From the NCBI GenBank assembly GCA_027451085.1, contig DAIDKA010000147.1, positions 1-18,978 of the forward strand: a DNA stretch of 18,978 nt, given 5' to 3'. Below the pieces are notes generated by a model. It saw nothing but the letters and a program-made list of their open reading frames with translations. It was not told where the DNA came from and did no database searches. Origin of the DNA: Gammaproteobacteria bacterium. GTDB taxonomy: Bacteria > Pseudomonadota > Gammaproteobacteria > Steroidobacterales > Steroidobacteraceae. The position numbers and the translations under genes are program-made. This document shows, one piece after another, positions 6,735 to 14,827 of the stretch. Within the stretch, counting starts at the first letter, position 1. Each line of letters opens with the position of its first letter.

Positions 6735-9128
6735 CTAGCTGACGAGCGCCTGCCGCAGCTCGGTCGGAGCCGACGCCGATGCCGCCTCCGGCGCCACACC
6801 GGCAGAACGGCCATCCAGCCAACCGCGGAAGGCGTCTGGCGGCAGCGGCGGACTCATGTAGTAACCTTGCGCGCTGTCGCAACCCAGTTCGCGCAGCAGC
6901 GCAAAGCCCCGATCATCCTCCACGCCTTCGGCGACCACCTTGAGTCCCAGGCTATGACCCAGTTCGATGGTGGACCGCACGATGGTGGCCAGCCCCTGCT
7001 GATCACTCATGCCGGAGACGAAGGAGCGATCGATCTTCAGTTCATGTACGGGCAGCTGCATGATGTAGCTGAGCGACGAGTAACCCGTGCCATAGTCATC
7101 GATGGAGAGCCTGACGCCCAGTTCAGCCAGCCGGGACAGCACCCGCCGGGCATGATCCGGGTCCTCCATGAAGCCGCTTTCGGTGATCTCCAGGCACATC
7201 ATCTCCGCGGGGACAGCGTGCTCGCGCAGCAGTGCTGCGATGGTCTCCGGCAGTTCACGGTTGGTCAGATCGCGGGCCGAGATATTCACAGAAACCTGCA
7301 GTTCGAGCCCGTCACGCCGCCACTGGCCACATTGGCGCACGACCTCACGCAACACCCATTGGGTGAGCGCCTTGATGTAGCCGGTGTGCTCTGCAAAGGG
7401 GATGAACTCCCCCGGAGGCACCAGACCACGCACCGGATGCACCCAGCGCAGCAGTGCTTCGGCCGACCTGGTCGTGGCATTGGCCAGGGTGACCTTGGGC
7501 TGATAATACAGCCGCAGTTCATTGTGCTCCACGGCGCGGCGCAGCTCTCCCAGCAGCGACAGGTGCTCCTGCTGGCTGGTGTCGTAGCCGTCGTCGTAGA
7601 CAGCGTGGCCATTACGGGTGCGCTTGGCGACATACATGGCAATGTCGGCGTTGCGCATCAGGGTTTCAAGGTCCGTGCCATGCTGCGGATAGTGGGCGAT
7701 GCCGATGCTGGTGCCGACATCGAGCGGCTGCCCCTGATACATGATGGGCTGCTCAAGGCTGGCGATGACCTGGCGCGCAAGCTCAACCGCCTGCTCCGCA
7801 TCGAGGCCGGTTGCAAGGATGGCGAACTCGTCCCCGCCAAGGCGGGCCACACAGCCGCGCGCGCCCACGAGGTCGGCGAGCCGCCGCGACACTTCGCGCA
7901 ACAGGTGATCCCCCACGCCATGCCCCAGGGAGTCATTCACATACTTGAAGCGGTCCAGGTCCATGACCTGGATGGAAAACCGCGGGCCGCCGCGCACCGC
8001 CGCCTCGAGGGCGGCGCGCAGTTCATCGGCAAAGCGCGAGCGATTGGGCAGGCAGGTCAGGGAATCCTCGTAGGCGAGCTTCAGGATGTGCCGCTCGCGG
8101 TCGGCGATGCCGGTGCGCATATGCTCCAGACTCTGAGCCAGCGCGCCGATCTCATCATCGCGCTCGACCGGCACCGCCGTGGTGTAGTCACCCTCGCGGA
8201 TGCGGTACACCGCCCGCAGCAGCCGCTCCAGGGGCCGGGTGACGCCCAGGCCGATGAGCACGCTCCCGAACACTGATGCCGCCAGACTCAACGCTGACAG
8301 CAGCAGCAGCGTGTTGCGCAGATAGCGGAAGCGCGCAAGCGCTCCGGCTATCGACCGCTGCAGCACGGCGACGACGTGCGCCCCGCGGTGCTCTCCGAGC
8401 ACCACCAGGCGCACCTGGTTCAGGCCGTCGGGCAGTTCGAGCTGCCGGGCCGACAGCGCCGTCCTGTAACCGCCCAGTGCGGTGCCCAATGCCGCCGCAT
8501 CGGCGCCAGTCAGCGTCGTCGCCAGGGTTGTCCAGCGGCCGCCGTGCTCCTGCACGATGGAGACCTCCAGACCGGTCAGACCTTTGAGGTCGTGGACCAG
8601 GGCGGCATCGTAAGGAAAGCACACCACGACCCAGCCGATGGTCAGCGGCGCACGCACCGGCACGGCTATCATCTGCAGCACCTCGGATCCCACGGTGCCG
8701 ACGCTGCTGGCATCAAGTGTGGTGCGCGCCGAGGCAAGCAGTTGCGGATACTCGAAGGCATGCTCCGCCGCACCCGGGTGGAAGGTATCGGCGACCACAC
8801 GGCCGGTGAGGTTCACAAACACCAGGCCGCGGGCACCAATGCGGGCGGCCTGGTTTTCCAGGGCCGATTCAATGGTGCGCTGATCACCCGTGGCCAGGGC
8901 TTCTCGGAAAGCGAAATCAGCAGCCAATACCCCCGCAGCCTGGGCTTCGTGCTCCTGATTTTGATGCAGCACCCGCGCGAAGACCTTTTCGCCGACGGCG
9001 AGCTCGTCTTCCAGCTTGGCGCGCGAGGCGTTGTAGCTGGCCGTATTGGTGAGAATGAACTCAGAAAGCTGCACCACGCCAAGCAGTGCCACCAGGAAAA
9101 TGATCAGCCGGCCGCGCAGAGTGCGCAT
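6735..9128 (-). CDS. Membrane GGDEF-EAL protein with periplasmic sensor and HAMP
   Basis: 797 residues from ATG 9128, which opens directly into a membrane helix (MRTLRGRLIIFLVALLG); an upstream in-frame ATG at 9200 would overlap the preceding gene. Order: TM1 (about 8-28), a periplasmic dCache-like sensor (30-270), TM2 (272-294), HAMP (296-345), GGDEF domain (350-510) with intact GGDEF at 431-435, EAL domain (525-770) with EALLRW at 557, DDYGTGYSSLSY at 677, K698 and VAEGVED with E734. Both catalytic sites look competent. No RxxD inhibitory site precedes GGDEF (GARG instead). It would make or degrade cyclic di-GMP in response to a periplasmic signal. It is last in an operon, five bases after the cupredoxin-like gene. 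Confidence 0.92.
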   Translation of the reverse strand: MRTLRGRLIIFLVALLGVVQLSEFILTNTASYNASRAKLEDELAVGEKVFARVLHQNQEHEAQAAGVLAADFAFREALATGDQRTIESALENQAARIGARGLVFVNLTGRVVADTFHPGAAEHAFEYPQLLASARTTLDASSVGTVGSEVLQMIAVPVRAPLTIGWVVVCFPYDAALVHDLKGLTGLEVSIVQEHGGRWTTLATTLTGADAAALGTALGGYRTALSARQLELPDGLNQVRLVVLGEHRGAHVVAVLQRSIAGALARFRYLRNTLLLLSALSLAASVFGSVLIGLGVTRPLERLLRAVYRIREGDYTTAVPVERDDEIGALAQSLEHMRTGIADRERHILKLAYEDSLTCLPNRSRFADELRAALEAAVRGGPRFSIQVMDLDRFKYVNDSLGHGVGDHLLREVSRRLADLVGARGCVARLGGDEFAILATGLDAEQAVELARQVIASLEQPIMYQGQPLDVGTSIGIAHYPQHGTDLETLMRNADIAMYVAKRTRNGHAVYDDGYDTSQQEHLSLLGELRRAVEHNELRLYYQPKVTLANATTRSAEALLRWVHPVRGLVPPGEFIPFAEHTGYIKALTQWVLREVVRQCGQWRRDGLELQVSVNISARDLTNRELPETIAALLREHAVPAEMMCLEITESGFMEDPDHARRVLSRLAELGVRLSIDDYGTGYSSLSYIMQLPVHELKIDRSFVSGMSDQQGLATIVRSTIELGHSLGLKVVAEGVEDDRGFALLRELGCDSAQGYYMSPPLPPDAFRGWLDGRSAGVAPEAASASAPTELRQALVS

Positions 9129-9133
9129 GCCAG

Positions 9134-9796
9134 TCACTGCGGCGCTCCAGACATACCCGGCATGTCCGGCATTCCAGGCATCACCGGTACCGGCGCCCAC
9201 TGCGGGTCCTGCGGGTTCAGCTCCACGCGCCGTGACTCACCGACGGCCGCTACCTTGATCAGCTCGCCAGGCTGCTCGAGCGTCATCGGCTCATGCCACG
9301 CCCGCAGAACGTAGTCCCCGGGCGGCACCTCCAGGCGGGCAACGCCATCGCCCGCAGTGATGGTGTGATAGGGCGTAGCCACCACCAGCACCCAGGCCAC
9401 CATGCTGTCGTGGATATTGCAGCCCAGCACCACCACACCCGGCTTGTCGAACAGCACCGGCGCTGCCGGCCGGCCGGAGTAGATCTTGAGCGTGAAGGAC
9501 TTGGCGGGCGAGAAGGAATAGACCGAATGCCGGACGTTGTCGCTGTTGGGGAAGTCAACGGAAGTGCCGGCCTGGATCACGCTGAGGCGCGGCACGAACC
9601 GGCGCTTGACCTGGTCGATCACCGCCTTCTGCGGCGGATAGTGCACCGGCTGCACCGGCGTGAGGTAAACCACGGCATCCTTCAGGGCCGCGCCCGCGGG
9701 GAGGTGCACCTGTACCTGCACGTCGGCTGCCGCAACGAGATGGGCTGCAAGCAGCAGCGCTGGAATCAAGGCCCGGGCGGTCCGCAGATACCTCAT
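9134..9796 (-). CDS. Cupredoxin-like 'methylamine utilization' periplasmic protein
   Basis: 220 residues with a signal peptide (1-23, ending LVAA). The body is a beta-rich cupredoxin-type fold as found in proteins annotated 'methylamine utilization protein': FPNSDNVRHSVYSFS (H90) and VVVLGCNIHDSMVAW with C126, H129 and M132. The H...C-x2-H-x2-M layout fits a type-1 copper site, though the Cys-to-Met spacing is shorter than in plastocyanin. A second beta domain (about 145-195) follows, then a proline/methionine-rich tail PVMPGMPDMPGMSG that could bind Cu(I). It sits two bases after the exported globin gene and five before the GGDEF-EAL gene, which points to a joint periplasmic function. Family known; biochemical role not established. 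Confidence 0.83.
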   Translation of the reverse strand: MRYLRTARALIPALLLAAHLVAAADVQVQVHLPAGAALKDAVVYLTPVQPVHYPPQKAVIDQVKRRFVPRLSVIQAGTSVDFPNSDNVRHSVYSFSPAKSFTLKIYSGRPAAPVLFDKPGVVVLGCNIHDSMVAWVLVVATPYHTITAGDGVARLEVPPGDYVLRAWHEPMTLEQPGELIKVAAVGESRRVELNPQDPQWAPVPVMPGMPDMPGMSGAPQ

Positions 9797-9798
9797 CT

Positions 9799-10290
9799 TC
9801 AGGGCCTGACCGTTGCGACAGTGGGAGCCGCGTCGGGCCCCGGGGGCGGCGCGGGCACGTTCACCACGTCGCGCTCCATGGGGGCGAGCAGCGCCAGCAG
9901 TTCATTGCGCTCACGCAGGTGCACGTGCTGCCGCCGCAAGGAGTCACGCAGCAGCTCGACCAGACGGAAGAACGCGGCCTGGGTGATGTGGTGCTCCGCG
10001 TGGGTATCGCGCATGGAGTCGCCGGTGTATCGACAGCCACCGCCTCCCAACTGGCAGATCTGCTCGATCAGCTTGTCCCGCAGACGGCGCATGTTGCTGT
10101 CTTTGAAGTACGGGGCGAGCAATGGATCCGCAACCAGATGAGCCTGCAGGTCCACGACCACCGCGGTGACGACCGGCTTTCCGCCCATGCGCTGGTACAG
10201 GCTGGCGGCATGAACCGTGGTGCAAAACGCTGCACCCAGCGCCAGCGCGACGCCATGGACCAGTGCCCGGCTTGCAAACGGAACACGCAT
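9799..10290 (-). CDS. Exported group-1 truncated hemoglobin
   Basis: 163 residues. Residues 1-29 are a signal peptide (ALALGAAFCTTVHA). The rest is a short 2-on-2 globin: LYQRMGGKP (31-39), ADPLLAPYFKDSNMRRLRDK (54-73), GGGGCRYTGDSMRDTH (82-97) with H97 as the proximal heme ligand, then FFRLVELLRD. C79 and C86 flank the GGGG loop and could pair in the periplasm. Compared from memory with cyanobacterial GlbN, the E-helix histidine is replaced by K73, so ligand chemistry may differ. The C-terminal 20 residues are Pro/Ala-rich. First gene of a tight operon with the cupredoxin-like and GGDEF-EAL genes; divergent from DUF3034. It may bind O2 or NO in the periplasm. Confidence 0.87.
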   Translation of the reverse strand: MRVPFASRALVHGVALALGAAFCTTVHAASLYQRMGGKPVVTAVVVDLQAHLVADPLLAPYFKDSNMRRLRDKLIEQICQLGGGGCRYTGDSMRDTHAEHHITQAAFFRLVELLRDSLRRQHVHLRERNELLALLAPMERDVVNVPAPPPGPDAAPTVATVRP

Positions 10291-10560
10291 GAAAGCAACA
10301 CTCGTGAGAACTGCGACGTTCAGACTAGGTACTACTGGGGAACTGCGCGGTTAACTGCTTCACAGCTGGCGTAGCGCAGCGCGGTTTCATTGGGCGAGTG
10401 AATTTGACAATAGCCAGGTCTGCACGCGCTGCCACCAGCGGGATTCCACAACGGGCAACGGCGCACGGTATTGCAGCAGGCGTACGTTCAGCATACGTGG
10501 CAGTTTCAGCATGGGCGATGGCGACGCGTGCCTGCACCACTCGCCCGACAAGGACTCAAA
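10291..10560. other. Divergent intergenic region between globin operon and DUF3034 gene
   Basis: 270 bp without a convincing gene; short frames here lack family features. TTGACA occurs at 10404-10409 on the plus strand but has no matching -10 element at 16-18 bp. TTCAGCAT is repeated at 10487-10494 and 10505-10512. Promoters for both neighbours must lie here but none could be assigned with confidence. Confidence 0.5.
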
Positions 10561-11475
10561 ATGTCTTTCGCGGCCCCGGCCAGTCGTCTTCCATCCACCG
10601 CCAGCCACGTAGCCTGGACCGTTTGCGCCGTCCAGGCCATGGCGGCAATCCTGGCGCTGGTTGCGGTCACGACGGCCTACGGCGGTGATCGCCTGGCTGC
10701 CACGGGAGGCGTGATGCAGATTGAAGGTGCGGCCGGTGGCGGGCTGACGCCCTGGGCACTGATCGCCGGCCTGGGCACCGAAGATGAGGTGGGCGGCAGC
10801 GCTTTCTGCACCCGGGTGCGGCCCTCCGACTTCATCCTCGACACCTGCGGAGTGGCAGTCGGCATCGACAACCGGCTGGAGCTGTCACTGGCGCGGCAGA
10901 CCTTCAACCTCGACAGCGTGATCCAGAATCAGCATATCGACCAGAGCATCGTAGGCGCCAAACTGCGGCTGTTTGGCGATGCGGTGCTCGACCAGGACCA
11001 GCCCTGGCTGCCGCAGGTGTCCGCTGGCGTCATGTGGAAGCACAACAGCAGCTATGATTTTGTGCCCGAGCTGCTCGGTGCGCGCCACCGGGACGGCGCG
11101 GATTTCTACCTGGCGGCCACCAAGATCTGGCTGGATGGTCCGCTCGGCCACAGCTGGCTGGCCGACGTCACGCTGCGCGAAAGCAATGCCAATCAGCTGG
11201 GGCTGCTCGGCTTCGGTGGAGACCTTGGCAACTATCACCTGCTGGCGGAGGGCTCGCTGGGGGTTTTCCTGAATGACTACGTGATTCTCGGTGGAGAATA
11301 CCGACAGAAGCCCAACAACCTGTCGGCGTTCCGCGAAAACGATTTCAAGGACGTATTCCTGGCCTTTGTGCCGGTCAAGTATCTGTCGCTGACACTGGCC
11401 TATGTAGACCTGGGCAACATCGCCGACAAGCCGCACCAGGACGGCTGGTACCTGTCACTGCAGGGCAGTCTCTGA
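10561..11475 (+). CDS. DUF3034 outer-membrane-like protein
   Basis: 304 residues from ATG 10561, selected because AAGGA lies nine bases upstream and a signal sequence follows (about 15-41, hydrophobic MAAILALVAVTTA); the frame extends upstream to 10471 but without family features. The mature part begins LAATGGVMQIEGAAGGGLTPWA, the conserved DUF3034 start, and has alternating short beta segments with aromatic ends, ending WYLSLQGSL, consistent with an outer-membrane beta barrel. Two cysteines (C83, C95) may pair. DUF3034 genes recur near exported truncated globins and cupredoxin-like 'methylamine utilization' genes, which is the arrangement here in divergent form. Function unknown; a channel or surface role for that module is inference. 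Confidence 0.82.
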   Translation: MSFAAPASRLPSTASHVAWTVCAVQAMAAILALVAVTTAYGGDRLAATGGVMQIEGAAGGGLTPWALIAGLGTEDEVGGSAFCTRVRPSDFILDTCGVAVGIDNRLELSLARQTFNLDSVIQNQHIDQSIVGAKLRLFGDAVLDQDQPWLPQVSAGVMWKHNSSYDFVPELLGARHRDGADFYLAATKIWLDGPLGHSWLADVTLRESNANQLGLLGFGGDLGNYHLLAEGSLGVFLNDYVILGGEYRQKPNNLSAFRENDFKDVFLAFVPVKYLSLTLAYVDLGNIADKPHQDGWYLSLQGSL

Positions 11476-11544
11476 CCAGGGCCGGCGTGCAGTCGGTGAC
11501 CACGGCGTAACGCTGGTGTGACCGCCCGAGCCGTCAGCAGCCAT

Positions 11545-11572
11545 TTGCACCCGGGAGCCCCTCACCTATGAT
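11545..11572 (+). promoter_or_regulatory. Possible sigma-70 promoter for the Tat-SDR gene
   Basis: TTGCAC (11545-11550), 16 bases, then TATGAT (11567-11572), about 43 bases before the start codon of the downstream SDR. The -10 is a five-of-six match; the -35 is weak (three of six). Placement is sensible in the 139-bp gap after the DUF3034 gene. Confidence 0.4.
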
Positions 11573-11614
11573 GGTCGCGCAGCGTGGCGTCACGACCAAC
11601 AGTGAGGACGGGAC

Positions 11615-12736
11615 ATGGACGAGCAGACATTGAACCGGCGACAGGTACTGGGTGGCATGGCGGCGGGAGCGGCCGGCCTGGTGGGTGCGGCGGGCACGCA
11701 GCAGGCCGCCGCGGCGGGCCTGCCGGTGCCGGACTTCGGCCCCTCCCAGGCGCCCACCATCACGGACGTCAAGGACAAGGTTGCGTATGTGACCGGTGGC
11801 TCCAGCGGCATCGGCTTGGGGGTGGCCCGGGTGCTGCACGAGGCCGGCATGAAGGTGGTCATCGGCTACCTGGACCAGCTGCATATCGGTGAGGCGCTCA
11901 AGCACTTCGCGCCAGACGATCCACGCATCCACGCCATCCAGCAAGACGTCATGGACCGTGACAGCTGGGGACGTGTCGCCGACGAGATCGAGAAGAAGTT
12001 CGGCCCGCTCAACGTGCTGGTGAACAACGCCGGCGCGGGCATGCAGGCACCGGCGAGCACCGGGACGCTGAAGGACTGGGAATGGGGTCTGGGCGTGAAC
12101 CTGTGGGGGCCGATCTACGGCGTCCACACCTATGTCCCGCGCATGCTGGCCGGCAAGCAGGGCTGCCAGATCGTGACCACGACCTCCACCAGCGGCATCC
12201 TGCCGGGCAGTGGCGCGGGCATCTACACGGTGTCGAAAATCGCCGCAGTGGGCCTGATGGAGGAATTGCGGCAGGAACTGCGCAACACCAACATCGGCAC
12301 CACCTGCTTCATTCCCGGCCTCACCGCCACCAACATCCGCCAGAGCGAAAGCTACCGCCCCGCGGCGCTGCGGGACGACGGTCCGCCAGCGCTGGCGCCC
12401 GGCGCGCACCCGCGGACCGCAGCAAGTGCCCCGCGTCCGCGCCCCGCAGCAACTCCCGCCGAGCCGCGCACGCCGTATGCCACGCGGCCCATGGACCCCC
12501 TGGTGTGCGGGCACCTGGTGCTCGACGGCATCCTGCACAACGACCTGTTCGTGGTCGCGGAACCGGAATACCGCATTGGCGTGGCAGCACGCTGCAATGC
12601 ATTACTGGATTCCATGGTGCCGGCGCAGCCCCTGCCGGCCGGACTGGTGAACGAGCGCGTCTACCGTACGCCGATCTACGTGCAGGAAATCGCTCACAGA
12701 AAGGCCACATTGAAGCGCGATATCCCGGGCATTTGA
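11615..12736 (+). CDS. Short-chain dehydrogenase/reductase with Tat-type leader
   Basis: 373 residues. The N-terminus has a twin-arginine motif NRRQVLGG (7-14) followed by an Ala/Gly-rich hydrophobic stretch to about 34, a Tat leader. The SDR core is complete: VTGGSSGIGLG (59-69), VLVNNAG (134-140), TTTSTSG with the catalytic Ser/Thr at 190-193, YTVSK (Y204, K208), then IPGLTATNIR. Substrate unknown. At 249-292 there is a Pro/Ala-rich insert (RPAALRDDGPPALAPG onward) where the substrate-binding loop normally lies, followed by a folded tail of about 80 residues ending DIPGI. AGGA about 11 bases upstream supports the start. The Tat route would allow export after folding with cofactor bound. Convergent with the histidine kinase gene, 56 bp apart. 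Confidence 0.87.
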   Translation: MDEQTLNRRQVLGGMAAGAAGLVGAAGTQQAAAAGLPVPDFGPSQAPTITDVKDKVAYVTGGSSGIGLGVARVLHEAGMKVVIGYLDQLHIGEALKHFAPDDPRIHAIQQDVMDRDSWGRVADEIEKKFGPLNVLVNNAGAGMQAPASTGTLKDWEWGLGVNLWGPIYGVHTYVPRMLAGKQGCQIVTTTSTSGILPGSGAGIYTVSKIAAVGLMEELRQELRNTNIGTTCFIPGLTATNIRQSESYRPAALRDDGPPALAPGAHPRTAASAPRPRPAATPAEPRTPYATRPMDPLVCGHLVLDGILHNDLFVVAEPEYRIGVAARCNALLDSMVPAQPLPAGLVNERVYRTPIYVQEIAHRKATLKRDIPGI

Positions 12737-12792
12737 AGGGTTTTACCTTTGTCGTGCTGCCAGCCAACCCGGTCTGACCCGCCCGAGCCGGG

Positions 12793-14085
12793 CTACGTCA
12801 TCGCACTGGCGGTTTCGACGGCCTGGCAGGGCAGGCTGATGTCCACGCACAGGCCTCCCTCGGGGCGGTTTGTTGCGCGGACACTGCCACCGTGCGCCTC
12901 CACGCTGCGCCGGGCGATGGCAAGTCCCAGCCCGTAGCCGGTGGTGTCCGCCGCCCCGCGGCCGCGGAAAAACGGCGTGAACAGGCGTTCGATCTCATGG
13001 GGCGGCAACCCCGGTCCCTGGTCCAGCACGCGCACACGAAACTGCATGCCCGGATCATCCTTTGCCGTCTCGATACGGATGGGCCCACCGCCGGCATGCT
13101 TGAGCGCGTTGCGCACCACGTTCTCAATGGCGCTGTGCAGCAACTGCGGCACGCCCCGCACAATGGCGGAGATCTCGTTGACCTGGGTCACTGCGCAGCC
13201 ACTCACGCGCGCCTCAAACTGCACGTCCTCGACGATTTCCGCCACCAGCTCACGCAGGTCCACGTCTTCGAACGCCAGCGCGAGTTCGCCGCTCTCCAGG
13301 CGCGACAGCGTGAGCAGCGCACCCACCAGCTGGTCCATGCGTACAGTCTCCTGCTCGATGCGGTCGGTCATCGACGCCAGCATGGAGGAGTCCTCGCGCA
13401 GCAACCCGACCGCCGCCTGCACCCGCGCCAGCGGCGAGCGCAGTTCGTGCGAGACGTCATGCAGCAGCCGCCGCTGTCCCTGCATGGACGCCTGCAGGCG
13501 TCCGGCCATGCGATCGAAATCGCGACCGAGATCCGCCAGTTCGTCATTGCGGCCGTCCAGCTGCGTGCCGACCCGGCGTTCGAGATCCCCCGCGGCTGCA
13601 GCATCGAATGCCTGCCGCAAGCCGCGGATGGGCTTGGAGACATACCGCGCCAGCAGCAGTGCAGCCGCTGCGCTGCCGGCAAGCGTGATCAGCAAAGCGA
13701 TGGGGGATGGCAGGGTCCGTATCCACAGCAGCTGCCACGGCTCCGCGCGGCCGACGCCGAACAGACCGAACAGGTTCCGCGGCCCAACATACGGCAGCGG
13801 CCCCCCCACCGGCATCCGGACTTGAAATTGCGGTGGCAAGCCTGGCGGCGGACCCTGCTGCCACATGACCGGGCCATCAGCCATTGCAACCCCCCCGGGG
13901 GGAGCTTCCGGTGGCTGCGGGCCGCTTGCCTGCGTGCCGTGTTGGGCTACGGCCCACACCGCCGCGAACTGCGCCTCACGGTGCTGGCTGTCGATCCAGA
14001 ACAGGGCGCCCATCACCAGCATCGCCGCCAGCTGCGCCAGCCACACGAAGGCAAAGAATTTCCAGAACAAGCGACCCAATGTCAC
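12793..14085 (-). CDS. cpxA: CpxA-like sensor histidine kinase
   Basis: 430 residues, starting with GTG at 14085 that overlaps the regulator's TGA (GTGA). TM1 is about 8-30; a periplasmic segment of about 95 residues (31-125) is rich in Pro, Gln and Met; TM2 is 126-147; HAMP 148-200; dimerisation/phosphoacceptor helix LLHDVSHELRSPLARVQ with H213; ATPase domain with N-box NVVRNALKHA (N326), G1 DQGPGLP (355-361) and G2 GYGLGLAIA. The H-box and following helix strongly recall E. coli CpxA. All catalytic motifs are intact. It would phosphorylate the adjacent regulator in response to envelope stress. The sensor part is short and unlike the E. coli CpxA domain as I recall it, so the stimulus may differ. 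Confidence 0.87.
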   Translation of the reverse strand: MTLGRLFWKFFAFVWLAQLAAMLVMGALFWIDSQHREAQFAAVWAVAQHGTQASGPQPPEAPPGGVAMADGPVMWQQGPPPGLPPQFQVRMPVGGPLPYVGPRNLFGLFGVGRAEPWQLLWIRTLPSPIALLITLAGSAAAALLLARYVSKPIRGLRQAFDAAAAGDLERRVGTQLDGRNDELADLGRDFDRMAGRLQASMQGQRRLLHDVSHELRSPLARVQAAVGLLREDSSMLASMTDRIEQETVRMDQLVGALLTLSRLESGELALAFEDVDLRELVAEIVEDVQFEARVSGCAVTQVNEISAIVRGVPQLLHSAIENVVRNALKHAGGGPIRIETAKDDPGMQFRVRVLDQGPGLPPHEIERLFTPFFRGRGAADTTGYGLGLAIARRSVEAHGGSVRATNRPEGGLCVDISLPCQAVETASAMT

Positions 14086-14768
14086 TCCCGCACCAGCAGA
14101 TAACCGATGCGCTGCACGGTCTGGATGCGCGAACGCCCGTCCGGCAGCGTCCCGAGCTTGCGGCGCAGCGCGCTCACGTGCACGTCGATGCTGCGGTCAT
14201 GCCGCGCCAGCGGCCTTCCCAGTGCGTGGTCAGACAGTTCCGCCTTGGTCACCGCGCGCCCGGCCTGGCGCATCAGCAGCTCCAGCAGGCTGAACTCCGT
14301 GCTGGTGAGCCGCAGCGGTTCCCCCTCCCACTGCACACGACGCTGTTCCGGCCACAGTTCGAGTTCGCCGCATGACAGTCTCTCCGGCGTGCGCTCCACA
14401 ACCGGCGGCTGCACGCGACGCAGGACGGCGCGCACCCGCGCCACCAGAGTCCGCGGCGGACAGGGCTTGGTCACGTAGTCATCGGCGCCCAGCTCCAGGC
14501 CCGCCACACAATCGGCGTCATCGCCCCGCGCCGTCAGCATCAGCACCGGCAGGTTGCTTTCCTGGCGGATCCGCCGCAGGACCTCCAGGCCGTTCAGCCG
14601 CGGAAGCATGACATCCAGGATCACCAGGGCGTGATGCCCGCTCAGGGCCTCGGTGACACCACTCCCGCCGTCAGCGGCAGTGGTGACGTGGAAACCATCC
14701 CGCGTCAGGTACTCGCCCAGGAGCACGGAGAGGTCCTGGTCATCATCGATAAGCAGAATCTGTGTCAT
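14082..14768 (-). CDS. cpxR: CpxR-like OmpR-family response regulator
   Basis: 228 residues from ATG 14768 (MTQILLIDDDQDL), near the 232 of E. coli CpxR. The receiver domain (1-117) has the acidic pocket D8-D10, phosphoacceptor D52 (VILDVMLPRLNG), T79 and K101; the winged-helix DNA-binding domain (128-226) ends IQTVQRIGYLLVRE. An alternative in-frame ATG at 14831 overlaps the stop of the preceding gene (ATGA) and would add 21 residues. The family start favours 14768, which has no clear ribosome binding site; coupling favours 14831. A perfect dyad at 14783-14808 lies between the two. Last-but-one gene of a three-gene minus-strand operon; a CpxR-type box lies upstream of that operon. Confidence 0.88.
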   Translation of the reverse strand: MTQILLIDDDQDLSVLLGEYLTRDGFHVTTAADGGSGVTEALSGHHALVILDVMLPRLNGLEVLRRIRQESNLPVLMLTARGDDADCVAGLELGADDYVTKPCPPRTLVARVRAVLRRVQPPVVERTPERLSCGELELWPEQRRVQWEGEPLRLTSTEFSLLELLMRQAGRAVTKAELSDHALGRPLARHDRSIDVHVSALRRKLGTLPDGRSRIQTVQRIGYLLVRE

Positions 14769-14782
14769 GCGTTGCTGGTGCA

Positions 14783-14808
14783 GCCGTACGGCCCTGCGGC
14801 CGTACGGC
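14783..14808 (-). repeat. Perfect 11-bp inverted repeat in the leader of the response-regulator gene
   Basis: GCCGTACGGCC (14783-14793), 4-base spacer CTGC, GGCCGTACGGC (14798-14808). Because CCGTACGG is itself palindromic, the element is also a direct repeat of GCCGTACGGC. It can form a strong hairpin in mRNA just before ATG 14768, or be a paired protein-binding site. No T-run follows on the minus strand. Confidence 0.7.
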
Positions 14809-14827
14809 ATCGTTGCGGGGCTTGGCA

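Noticed and set aside
6642..8276. 544-codon plus-strand frame
   Set aside because: Antisense shadow of the GGDEF-EAL gene, whose frame has all the catalytic motifs; a GC-rich genome often leaves such frames open.
6861..8471. Three further GTAACC hexamers (6861, 7080, 8466) as SigF promoters
   Set aside because: None has CGTA or CGAA 16 bases downstream, and all lie inside the GGDEF-EAL gene.
10404..10432. Perfect TTGACA at 10404-10409 as a sigma-70 promoter for DUF3034
   Set aside because: No sequence resembling TATAAT lies 16-18 bases downstream, and the gene start is 150 bases away.
10487..10512. Direct repeat TTCAGCAT twice, 18 bases apart, as an operator
   Set aside because: Only two 8-base copies and one context; too weak without comparison to related genomes.
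12781..12793. GCCCG-AGC-CGGGC as a terminator between the convergent SDR and kinase genes
   Set aside because: Stem of only five pairs, no T-run, and it touches the kinase stop codon; not distinguishable from chance in GC-rich DNA.
12892..14103. 403-codon plus-strand frame
   Set aside because: Antisense to the histidine kinase, composition rich in Arg/Gln/His without a recognisable domain.
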